Source: Parvibaculum sp.
GTDB lineage: Bacteria > Pseudomonadota > Alphaproteobacteria > Parvibaculales > Parvibaculaceae
Assembly (NCBI GenBank): GCA_014359855.1
Contig: JACIYQ010000267.1
Span: forward strand, 1 to 7,128
Direction of reading: 5' to 3'
Length of the DNA stretch: 7,128 nucleotides
Below, piece after piece: positions 1 through 7,128 of this stretch (positions within the stretch are counted from its first letter, which is position 1; each line of letters opens with the position of its first letter). The position numbers and the translations under genes were made by a program. The notes under the pieces were generated by a model. It was not told the DNA's origin. It did no database searches and was given only the letters and a program-made list of their open reading frames with translations.

Positions 1-1949
<1,949 letters not shown>

Positions 1950-2021
1950 GTGTTTTTCTGACTTTTGGGAGCATCGCCGCAACGGCCCGAAACCCCGCCC
2001 GCGCGACACCCTGAAGGAACG

Positions 2022-2056
2022 AAAAAGAGGCCATCCGGCTTCCACCGAATCCCTCT
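2022..2056 (-). terminator. Hairpin plus U-run ahead of gyrA (terminator or leader attenuator)
   Basis: On the minus strand AGAGG (2056-2052) pairs with CCTCT (2030-2026). Inside it sits a second stem, TTCGG with CCGGA (one G-T wobble) around a six-base loop. The outer stem runs directly into five T's (2026-2022). This is the layout of an intrinsic terminator, though the outer stem is only five pairs and an internal loop interrupts the structure. It lies about 130 bases past the stop of the PP2C-like gene and about 75 bases before the gyrA start. It may end the phosphatase transcript, or, if gyrA starts further upstream, act as an attenuator in its leader. The structure is read by eye with no folding energy calculated. 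Confidence 0.4.
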
Positions 2057-2071
2057 CATTTACCGATTGCG

Positions 2072-2100
2072 AGACTATCAGTTCCGCCCCGTCACGGCAA
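2072..2100 (-). promoter_or_regulatory. Weak candidate promoter for gyrA
   Basis: On the minus strand a -35-like TTGCCG (2100-2095) is followed after 17 bases by a -10-like TAGTCT (2077-2072). A T-rich run lies just upstream (about 2157-2137) and could serve as an UP-like element. The matches to the sigma-70-type consensus are only partial. The site is proposed because gyrA needs a start signal in this 234-base gap and nothing better is visible between the hairpin at 2022-2056 and the coding start. If correct, the leader is about 115 bases long and contains that hairpin. Confidence 0.2.
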
Positions 2101-2183
2101 CTTCAAACACTTGGGCAGGCTGGTTGTAACCTGCTGAAATAAAAGAGAAAAATACGCCGACTGAAAGCCCCCGCGGTGCCCTC

Positions 2184-3041
2184 TCATTCGACCCGGAAAA
2201 GGACCGCCGTCGCGTCGTCGTGGCGCTTGAACCTGGGGTGTGAAAGGCAGTCCGGATCCTCCATCGCCTCGACGTGGCGGACCTCCGCGACGATGGAGGA
2301 AAGCCCGCCAAGCGCGGCCCGGCGCACGAGCGTTGCCGGATCGAAGCGGTGATAGTCGAAGACGAGGGAACCGAAGCCGTCGCTGAAGAGAAGCCCGGTT
2401 ACGGGGCGCGCCAGCGGAACTTCCCAGTAGCGCATATGCGCGGCTGCCTCGGGGTCGATGCCGAGAATCCAGTAGCCCTCTTCCGTGTTCTGACGGCGGC
2501 GATTGTCACGCAGATAGGCCATGATGGCGGCGTTGCCGAAAGGACGTTCGCCGGGCGCGAGCGCGGCGATCAGCTCCGCCGTGCGGCTCATGGCGCGCGC
2601 CTCGCGCGAGGTATGTTTCACCCCGAAGACGCGCGCCTCGTCGCTGTCATCGTCGAGAAGGATGAGGCCGCAATCGGCGAAGTTGGCACAGGCGAGTTTG
2701 TCTTCGCCTGCATGGATCATTGCCATGGCCGCGCTCGGCCATTCGTGGCGGCCGTTCGGCGGACGAAGACGCTCCCGCTCGAAACGGTGCGCGAGCGTCT
2801 CGATAGTGAAGCGGACAAGGCTACGAAGATCGGCGCCGTAGCGCATGGCGTTGGCGGCAAAGAGCGCGCTCGCCTGATGGGCGAGCCAGTGCGCGCCCGT
2901 CTCGGCCCCGATCAGCGGACCGTCCGCAACATCCGTCGCACCGTCGATCACCCAGGCATAAGCGCCTTCGTAGCCAAAGGAATCTTCATTGGCCCTGTCC
3001 GGATTGCCGGGATCGGTGAGCGTTTCGAGGATGCGGAGCAT
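2184..3041 (-). CDS. PP2C-like (PPM family) protein phosphatase
   Basis: This predicted soluble cytoplasmic protein of 285 residues has the spaced metal-binding motifs of the PPM/PP2C family, metal-dependent Ser/Thr phosphatases. Visible are NED at 18-20 (the ED motif), VIDGATD at 31-37 (Asp33 in the place of the usual DG metal-site motif), FSDG at 219-222 (Asp221) and DDATAV from 275 (Asp275/276). These fit a two-metal site at both ends of a single domain. The length suits a stand-alone catalytic domain; I see no signal peptide, membrane segment or sensor domain. The second motif reads IDGATD, not the classical DGMGG, so it belongs to a divergent subgroup and its substrate cannot be told from sequence. 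No kinase gene lies in the window. The start at ATG 3041 puts the conserved NED near the N-terminus as expected, but no Shine-Dalgarno sequence precedes it. It is separated from the DUF411 gene by 285 bases and probably has its own promoter. Fold call good; biological role unknown. Confidence 0.8.
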   Translation of the reverse strand: MLRILETLTDPGNPDRANEDSFGYEGAYAWVIDGATDVADGPLIGAETGAHWLAHQASALFAANAMRYGADLRSLVRFTIETLAHRFERERLRPPNGRHEWPSAAMAMIHAGEDKLACANFADCGLILLDDDSDEARVFGVKHTSREARAMSRTAELIAALAPGERPFGNAAIMAYLRDNRRRQNTEEGYWILGIDPEAAAHMRYWEVPLARPVTGLLFSDGFGSLVFDYHRFDPATLVRRAALGGLSSIVAEVRHVEAMEDPDCLSHPRFKRHDDATAVLFRVE

Positions 3042-3088
3042 GGCAAGAAGCTACACGACGCATCCGCTCCGGAAAATGACGGTCAGAA

Positions 3089-3180
3089 CGGTTATGTGTG
3101 GACACAAAATGTAAACATAGAAATTCACATGAAATTTCAAATATATAAGAACAACAAAGCACCGCGATGTAAAGTTTACC
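3089..3180. promoter_or_regulatory. AT-rich palindrome-dense control region, probably for the PP2C-like gene
   Basis: This stretch sits in the 285-base gene-free gap 3042-3326 and is far richer in A+T than anything else in the window. It holds several short inverted repeats: TGTG-GA-CACA (about 3097-3106), ATGT-AA-ACAT (3109-3118), GAAATTTC (3131-3138) and GTAAA-G-TTTAC (3169-3179). The word ATGTAAA occurs twice, at 3109 and 3167. On the minus strand a loose -35-like TTGAAA is followed by TATGTT about 15 bases on, an imperfect promoter. Placement 50-140 bases before the phosphatase start suggests promoter and operator sites for it. No known regulator motif is recognised. The rest of the gap (3181-3274) shows nothing clear. 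Confidence 0.35.
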
Positions 3181-3274
3181 TAAGCTGCTCAGGCTACATC
3201 CACCCGCCAAATGCGATGGGCCGCAGCACCCTATGTATGTCTTGAAATTCGGCTTCCCTCAACATGGTCACGAA

Positions 3275-3316
3275 CGCCTCCGAAGTGGAGAGGCGCCGGG
3301 ACGACACACTCGTGTG
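3275..3316 (-). terminator. Two tandem stem-loops after the DUF411 gene, possible transcript end
   Basis: Just past the DUF411 stop codon, on the minus strand, come CACAC-GA-GTGTG (3316-3305) and then CGCCTC paired with GAGGCG (3295-3275) around a nine-base loop. Their position 10-30 bases after the stop fits a transcript end or an RNA-stabilising structure. Neither is followed by a T-run, so this is not a textbook intrinsic terminator. Confidence 0.25.
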
Positions 3317-3326
3317 AGACATGGCT

Positions 3327-3782
3327 TCAATAGCGGGTGAAGGTTTCGCGCTTGCCGGGAGCGAAGAGAACGACCTCGTAGGGCTCCGAGTGGCCGTCCA
3401 TCTCCATGCCCGGCGAGCCCATGGGCATGCCGGGAACGGCGAGGCCCGTTGCCTCCGGGCGTTCCTTCAGAAGGCGGGCGACGTCGGAAGCGGGCACATG
3501 GCCCTCGACGACATAGCCGCCGATGAGCGCCGTGTGGCAGGAGGCAAGCTCCTCGGTGACGCCATGGCGGGCCTTGAAGGGCTCAAGGTCTTCCATCTCC
3601 GTCACGCGAACCGCAAAGCCTGCCTCGCGCATATGGTCCACCCAAGCGGTGCAGCAGCCGCACCAGGGCGTCTTGTAGACCTCAAGGGTCTCGGATGCGG
3701 CATGGGCGGGAAGTGCCACAGCGGCCAGCATGGCAGCGGCGAGCGCGGAGAGGACGAAAGAGCGGCGGGAGATGCGGGTCAT
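3327..3782 (-). CDS. Tat-exported DUF411 protein, probable periplasmic metal (copper) binder
   Basis: The 151-residue product has a twin-arginine signal: SRRSFVLS at 5-12 followed by a hydrophobic Ala/Leu stretch and an AHA cleavage site (26-28), leaving a mature protein of about 123 residues in the periplasm. The mature part carries the DUF411 hallmarks: TPWCGCC (Cys41, 43, 44), SCHTALIGGYVVEGHVP (Cys82, His83, His95), and the methionine-rich GLAVPGMPMGSPGMEM from 113, which is clustered soft-metal ligands. DUF411 proteins are often found near copper-resistance genes and are thought to bind metal; the exact role is not settled. No other copper gene is visible here. An AGGAGG ribosome-binding site fixes the start at ATG 3782. 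It lies 135 bases after lolD with a REP-like element between, so co-transcription with lolCD is possible but not shown. Family call strong; copper function inferred. Confidence 0.88.
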   Translation of the reverse strand: MTRISRRSFVLSALAAAMLAAVALPAHAASETLEVYKTPWCGCCTAWVDHMREAGFAVRVTEMEDLEPFKARHGVTEELASCHTALIGGYVVEGHVPASDVARLLKERPEATGLAVPGMPMGSPGMEMDGHSEPYEVVLFAPGKRETFTRY

Positions 3783-3789
3783 GGGGCGG

Positions 3790-3795
3790 CCTCCT
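3790..3795 (-). promoter_or_regulatory. Strong ribosome-binding site of the DUF411 gene
   Basis: The minus strand reads AGGAGG seven bases before ATG 3782, a near-perfect Shine-Dalgarno sequence. It decides this start and predicts efficient translation compared with the phosphatase and gyrA starts, which lack one. Confidence 0.75.
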
Positions 3796-3869
3796 GATTG
3801 GATTTCCAGAATAGACCTTCCAGTTGGTGGAGGCTCAAGGGAAAGCGGGATGGCGAACCATTTGCCGCA

Positions 3870-3898
3870 GGGCCCATGGGCCCCGGCTTCCGCCGGGG
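3870..3898. repeat. REP-like intergenic palindrome
   Basis: A perfect 14-base palindrome, GGGCCCATGGGCCC (3870-3883), abuts and overlaps a perfect hairpin, CCCCGGC-TTCC-GCCGGGG (3881-3898), followed by TGACATG. Its chance translation contains SPRRKPGPM, a peptide often seen when this kind of alphaproteobacterial dispersed repeat is called as a gene; that is from memory, not a search. It lies about 20 bases after the lolD stop. It could stabilise the lolCD mRNA 3' end or weaken readthrough into the DUF411 gene; there is no T-run for classical termination. Confidence 0.6.
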
Positions 3899-3917
3899 TG
3901 ACATGCTTATTTGAGGA

Positions 3918-4631
3918 TCAGAGGCTCTGATACTCGGCGGCGATGTCGCTGCCTTCGTGGAGCTTGCCCTCGTGGAGGAGGACGACGCGGTCCATGTGGC
4001 TGGCGAGGTCGAGATTGTGGGTGGCAATGAGGGCGGCGACGCCTTGCGAGCGGCAGATGTTCAGGAGCTCGGCGAAGACCATGCGCGAGGTTTTCGGATC
4101 GAGGTTGCCGGTCGGCTCGTCGGCGAGGAGGACATGGGGACGGTTCGCCAGCGCGCGGGCGATGGCGACGCGCTGCTGCTCGCCGCCCGAAAGCTCCGCC
4201 GGACGGTGCCCGGCGCGGTCGCCGAGGCCCATGCGGACGAGGAGGTCCATCGCAAAGGCGCGCGCCTCGCGCTTGCCGGCGCCCGCGATCATCTGCGGGA
4301 GGACGACATTCTCCACCGCCGAGAATTCGGGCAGGAGATTGTGGAACTGATAGACGAAGCCGAGGTCGGCGCGGCGGATGGCGGTGCGCCGCGCGTCCGA
4401 CAGACCGACGGCCTCAACGCCGCCGATCCAGACCTCGCCCGCATTCGGCGCTTCGAGCAGGCCCGCGATGTGGAGGAGCGAGGATTTGCCGGAACCCGAC
4501 GGACCGACCAGCGCGACGATCTGGCCTTGCCAGATGTCGAGATCGGCGCCCGCGAAGATGCGCAGTTCGGCATCGCCCTGCCTGAAGGTGCGGGTGATGC
4601 CGCGAAGGGCGAGAACGGGCGCGTCACTCAT
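3918..4631 (-). CDS. lolD: Lipoprotein-releasing ABC transporter ATP-binding protein LolD
   Basis: LolD is the cytoplasmic ATPase that powers extraction of outer-membrane lipoproteins from the inner membrane by the LolCDE-type complex, for handover to periplasmic LolA. At 237 residues it has the usual LolD length and all ATPase motifs: Walker A GPSGSGKSS (43-51), Q-loop Gln95 within QFHNLLPEFSA (a LolD-type signature), ABC signature LSGGEQQR (147-154), Walker B LLADEP with catalytic Glu172, D-loop NLD (176-178) and H-loop His205. Its ATG overlaps the end of the permease gene in ATGAGTGA, and a GGAGG site inside that gene sits nine bases upstream, so the two are translationally coupled. Nothing looks broken. 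The MacB-type ATPases are the nearest alternative, but the Q-loop motif and the permease partner favour LolD. Confidence 0.95.
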   Translation of the reverse strand: MSDAPVLALRGITRTFRQGDAELRIFAGADLDIWQGQIVALVGPSGSGKSSLLHIAGLLEAPNAGEVWIGGVEAVGLSDARRTAIRRADLGFVYQFHNLLPEFSAVENVVLPQMIAGAGKREARAFAMDLLVRMGLGDRAGHRPAELSGGEQQRVAIARALANRPHVLLADEPTGNLDPKTSRMVFAELLNICRSQGVAALIATHNLDLASHMDRVVLLHEGKLHEGSDIAAEYQSL

Positions 4632-5910
4632 AGCGGAGCGCCTCCACCGGATCGAGCGAGGCGGCGCGCCATGCGGGATAGAGTGTCGCCGCGAAGGAGA
4701 GGAAGAGCGCCATCAGCACGACGGCGGTGACCTCGCTTGCATCGACCTCGGCCGGCATGTGGCTGAGGAAATAGACTTCCGGCGAGAAAAGCTCGGTGCC
4801 CGACAGATCGGATATCCATTGGCGCAGCGTCTCGATGTTGAGGCAGAAGACGAGACCGAGCAGGAAGCCCGCCAGCGTGCCCGTGACGCCGATGGAAGCG
4901 CCGGAGATGAAGAAGACGCGCATGACGGCACCGCGCGTCGCGCCCATGGTGCGCAGGACTGCGATGTCCCTGCCCTTGTCCTTTACCAGCATGATGAGGC
5001 CGGAGATGATGTTGAGCGAGGCGACGATGAGGATGAGCGTGAGGATCAAAAACATCACGTTGCGCTCGACCTGCAACGCGGAAAAGAAGCTTTCGTTGCG
5101 CTGCTGCCAGGTGAAAATGGCGCAGCAGGGACCGGCGGCCATGGCGATGGGCTGCACGGCATTGTTCACGCGGTCGGGATTTTCGATGCGGACTTCGAGG
5201 GCGCTGACGCCTTCATAGGTGCGGAAGAAGGCGCGCGCTTCATCGAGCGACATGAAGACGAAGCTCGCATCGTATTCGGACATGCCGATCTCGAAGATCG
5301 CCCCGATGGGGAAGGCACCGACCTTGGGCGCGGTGCCGAAGGGCGTGATCGCGCCGCGCGGCGAGAGAAGCGTGATGTTGTCGCCGACGGTGAGGCCGAG
5401 ATTGGCGGCGAGGCGCGAGCCCACGGCGACGCCGCCCTCGTCCAGCCCGTCGAGCGAGCCGGCGACGATATTGTCAGAGACGATGCCGAGGCTTTTCAGG
5501 TCGTTCTCGCGCATGCCGCGCACGAGAGCGCCGGTCGCGCTGCGCGCGCTCTGCACCATGACCTGACCGTCGACCAGCGGAATGACGCTCACGACACCTG
5601 GTACGCCGCGCACGCGCTCGGCCACCTGATCGTAGTTCACGATGTTGGCGCCGACGCCCTGGACGAACATGTGGCCGTTGAGGCCCAGAATGCGGGAGAG
5701 AAGCTCGGTGCGGAAACCGTTCATCACCGACATGACGATGATGAGGGTGGCGACGCCGAGCATGATGCCGGCAAAGGAGATGCCCGCGATGACGGAGACG
5801 ATGCCCTCGCGGCGGCGCGAGCGCAGGTAGCGCATGGCGAGCAGCCATTCGAAGGCACCGAAGGCGCGGGCGCGGCCGGCTTTCTTTTCAGGGTATGTGG
5901 CGTCCGTCAT
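4624..5910 (-). CDS. lolC: LolC/LolE-family lipoprotein-releasing permease (LolF-like)
   Basis: This is the inner-membrane permease partner of LolD. The 428 residues follow the family plan: a cytoplasmic N-terminus with AMRYLRSRRREG (25-36), TM1 about 37-62, a large periplasmic domain (about 63-284) and three C-terminal membrane spans (about 285-309, 332-357, 393-414), ending in YPAWRAASLDPVEALRYE. The motif VMSVMNGFRTEL after TM1 and the cytoplasmic KDKGRDIAVLRTMGA after TM2 (coupling region facing LolD) are typical LolC/E features. Only one permease gene adjoins lolD, unlike E. coli with separate LolC and LolE. Such single permeases, called LolF in other bacteria, are thought to form a homodimer. 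The symbol lolC follows common annotation; lolE or lolF would be equally defensible. Start ATG 5910 is preceded by AGGACAGGAT. A vicinal Cys262-Cys263 pair lies in the periplasmic domain. It is separated from proS by 257 bases of repeat-bearing DNA. Confidence 0.93.
   Translation of the reverse strand: MTDATYPEKKAGRARAFGAFEWLLAMRYLRSRRREGIVSVIAGISFAGIMLGVATLIIVMSVMNGFRTELLSRILGLNGHMFVQGVGANIVNYDQVAERVRGVPGVVSVIPLVDGQVMVQSARSATGALVRGMRENDLKSLGIVSDNIVAGSLDGLDEGGVAVGSRLAANLGLTVGDNITLLSPRGAITPFGTAPKVGAFPIGAIFEIGMSEYDASFVFMSLDEARAFFRTYEGVSALEVRIENPDRVNNAVQPIAMAAGPCCAIFTWQQRNESFFSALQVERNVMFLILTLILIVASLNIISGLIMLVKDKGRDIAVLRTMGATRGAVMRVFFISGASIGVTGTLAGFLLGLVFCLNIETLRQWISDLSGTELFSPEVYFLSHMPAEVDASEVTAVVLMALFLSFAATLYPAWRAASLDPVEALRYE
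4641..4645 (-). promoter_or_regulatory. lolD ribosome-binding site embedded in lolC
   Basis: The minus strand reads GGAGG nine bases before the lolD ATG at 4631, formed by the codons of the conserved VEALRYE tail of the permease. With the 8-base gene overlap it supports coupled translation and fixes the lolD start. Confidence 0.65.
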
Positions 5911-5950
5911 ATCCTGTCCTGTGTTGTCGTCATGCCGACTTCAGGGCAAC

Positions 5951-6013
5951 ACCCTCCCCCTGTGGGAGGGTCGAAATTTGCGAGCGTCAGCGAAGTAAAT
6001 TTCGGGGAGGGGG
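5951..6013 (+). repeat. Intergenic hairpin repeat, unit A
   Basis: The unit opens with a perfect 8-bp stem, ACCCTCCC-CCTGT-GGGAGGGT (5951-5971), continues with GAAATTT (5973-5979) paired to AAATTTC (5997-6003), and ends in a G-rich GGGGAGGGGG (6004-6013) that can also pair with the opening C-rich arm. It shares this order with unit B at 6057-6109, which lies in the opposite orientation. No reading frame of substance crosses it. It resembles dispersed palindromic elements in GC-rich alphaproteobacterial genomes. Confidence 0.75.
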
Positions 6014-6056
6014 CCTCCACTATCGGCGGATGACTTGCCTCCCGTTTCCCTCGTTT

Positions 6057-6109
6057 ACCCCTCCCCAAAATTTGCGCTGCAAATTTTGACCCTCCCTCAA
6101 GGGGAGGGT
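6057..6109 (-). repeat. Intergenic hairpin repeat, unit B (inverted relative to unit A)
   Basis: Read on the minus strand the unit starts with the 8-bp stem ACCCTCCC/GGGAGGGT (6109-6089, five-base loop), then a perfect 10-bp stem CAAAATTTGC/GCAAATTTTG around a three-base loop (6088-6066), then GGGGAGGGGT. This is the same order of parts as unit A but with a more compact middle stem. The two units face each other across 43 bases. For proS-to-lolC transcription the pair could fold into large RNA structures, but it lacks a T-run to call it a terminator. Confidence 0.75.
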
Positions 6110-6167
6110 GGTCCTGATGGAGAGGCGGTCGATTACATGCGATAGCCTCGTTTCAGTTTCATCGCGT

Positions 6168-7128
6168 TCAGTTTCCAGCGATCTTCGCGAGGGCGGCTTC
6201 GGCGGACAGTTCTTCCTTTTCGCCGGTGGCGCGGCGCTTCAGCTCGACCGTGCCGGATTTGAGGCCACGCGGACCGACGACGAGCTGCCAGGGCAGGCCG
6301 ATGAGGTCCATGGTCGAGAACTTCGCACCGGCGCGCTCTTCCGTGTCGTCGTAAAGGACGGTGACGCCGGCAGCTTCGAGCTTCGCATAAAGCGCCTCGC
6401 AGGCGGCATCGGTTTCGGCGTCGCCGCTCTTCAAATTCACGAGGCCGACACGGAAGGGCGCGACGGTGTCGGGCCAGACGATGCCCGCGTCGTCGTGGCT
6501 CGCCTCGATGATGGCGCCGGCGAGGCGCGAGACGCCGATGCCGTAGGAGCCCATCTGGAGCGGCGTTTCCTTGCCGTCCGGACCGGCGACGACGCAGCCC
6601 ATGGCCTGCGAATATTTGGTGCCGAAGAAGAAGATGTGGCCGACCTCGATGCCGCGGGCGGAGAGACGCTTGTCCTCGGGCACCGCGGCCTCGAAGGCGG
6701 CGGGGTCGTGCTTCTCGTCGGTCGCGGCGTAGAGATCGGTGCGTGCGGCGATGACGGGGGTGAGGTCCGCCTCGTAGTCGATGTCGTCGCCGGGGACGGG
6801 CATGTCCACGAGGTCGCGGTGGCAGAAGACGGCGCTCTCGCCCGTTTCGGCGAGGATGATGAATTCATGGCTCATGTCGCCGCCGATGGGGCCGGTGTCG
6901 GCGGCCATCGGGATGGCGCGGAGCCCCAGGCGGTCGAAGGTGCGCAGATAGGCGACGAACATCTTGCGGTAGGCGCGGCGCGCGCCCTCGACATCGAGAT
7001 CGAAGGAATAGGCGTCCTTCATCAGGAATTCGCGGCCGCGCATGACGCCGAAGCGGGGGCGGATCTCGTCGCGGAACTTCCACTGGATGTGGAAGAGATT
7101 GCGCGGCAGGTCGCGGTAGGACTTCACG
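6168..7128 (-). CDS. proS: Prolyl-tRNA synthetase, C-terminal part (5' end beyond window)
   Basis: ProS charges tRNA-Pro with proline in the cytoplasm. The visible 320 codons enter within the class II catalytic core and run to the natural stop; the gene continues past the window edge, so GTG at 7127 is not the start. Counting from that codon, motif 2 spans FRDEIRPRFGVMRGREFLMK (18-37), with TGPIGGDMSHEF (78-89) after it, motif 3 is MGSYGIGVSRLAGAIIE (192-208), and the anticodon-binding domain follows from about 224 to 319. Between the core halves (about 98-160) there is only a linker of roughly 60 residues where bacterial-type ProRS such as that of E. coli carries an editing domain (INS) of about 180 residues. 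This short form is known from alphaproteobacteria. Nothing suggests a pseudogene. No clear terminator follows the stop; the inverted repeats come next, before lolC. Confidence 0.96.
   Translation of the reverse strand, partial: VKSYRDLPRNLFHIQWKFRDEIRPRFGVMRGREFLMKDAYSFDLDVEGARRAYRKMFVAYLRTFDRLGLRAIPMAADTGPIGGDMSHEFIILAETGESAVFCHRDLVDMPVPGDDIDYEADLTPVIAARTDLYAATDEKHDPAAFEAAVPEDKRLSARGIEVGHIFFFGTKYSQAMGCVVAGPDGKETPLQMGSYGIGVSRLAGAIIEASHDDAGIVWPDTVAPFRVGLVNLKSGDAETDAACEALYAKLEAAGVTVLYDDTEERAGAKFSTMDLIGLPWQLVVGPRGLKSGTVELKRRATGEKEELSAEAALAKIAGN

Noticed and set aside
2115..2134. GCAGG/CCTGC inverted repeat after the phosphatase gene, considered as a terminator
   Set aside because: The T-rich run precedes the stem on the transcribed strand instead of following it, and the stem is only five pairs with a ten-base loop.
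3096..3106. Possible DnaA box near TGTGGACA in the AT-rich gap
   Set aside because: Only about seven of nine bases match, there is no cluster of further boxes, and no replication genes are adjacent; not evidence for an origin.
2274..3245. 323-codon open frame on the plus strand opposite the phosphatase
   Set aside because: Antisense shadow of the PP2C-like gene; its C-terminal part crosses the AT-rich palindromic gap and changes composition abruptly.
3264..3317. 17-codon ATG-started plus-strand frame in the gap between DUF411 and the phosphatase
   Set aside because: No ribosome-binding site, very short, and it overlaps the stem-loops after the DUF411 gene; no support for translation.
4378..6033. 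551-codon open frame on the plus strand
   Set aside because: Antisense to lolC and lolD, with low-complexity Asp/Glu/His/Ala/Arg-rich composition; it also runs through the intergenic repeat, which argues against real coding.
6152..6175. Nine-base direct repeat TTCAGTTTC at the proS stop codon
   Set aside because: Two short copies 15 bases apart, one within coding sequence; easily chance and with no attachment-site context.

Overview
The window is GC-rich, double-stranded chromosomal DNA from what looks like an alphaproteobacterium. The evidence is the proS-lolC-lolD gene order, a short prolyl-tRNA synthetase without the large editing insertion, and an alphaproteobacterial-style GyrA. I do not name a genus. 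Every gene I can support lies on the minus strand, so transcription runs from high to low coordinates. Long plus-strand open frames are antisense shadows of these GC-rich genes.

In transcription order the layout is as follows. (1) 7128-6168: the C-terminal three quarters or so of prolyl-tRNA synthetase (proS), cut by the window edge. (2) 6167-5911: a 257-base gap holding two copies of a hairpin-rich intergenic repeat in opposite orientation. (3) 5910-3918: lolC-lolD, overlapping by 8 bases, encoding the permease and ATPase of the lipoprotein-releasing ABC transporter. (4) 3917-3783: a gap with a REP-like double palindrome. (5) 3782-3327: a Tat-exported DUF411 protein with CxCC and CH motifs, probably a periplasmic metal (copper) binder. 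(6) 3326-3042: a gap with an unusually AT-rich core full of short palindromes, probably the control region of the next gene. (7) 3041-2184: a PP2C-like (PPM family) phosphatase with no partner kinase in view. (8) 2183-1950: the gyrA leader, with a two-tier hairpin followed by a U-run. (9) 1949-1: the N-terminal ~650 codons of DNA gyrase subunit A, running off the window.

Functionally this is mostly housekeeping: translation (ProS), outer-membrane lipoprotein sorting (LolCD) and DNA supercoiling (GyrA), with two accessory genes (DUF411 and PP2C-like) between them. I see no mobile element, CRISPR array, defence system, tRNA or rRNA. I found no convincing new multigene system. The points most worth a second look are glutamine at the quinolone-contact position of GyrA, the hairpin in the gyrA leader, the AT-rich palindromic control region, the paired inverted repeats, and the single-permease Lol system.
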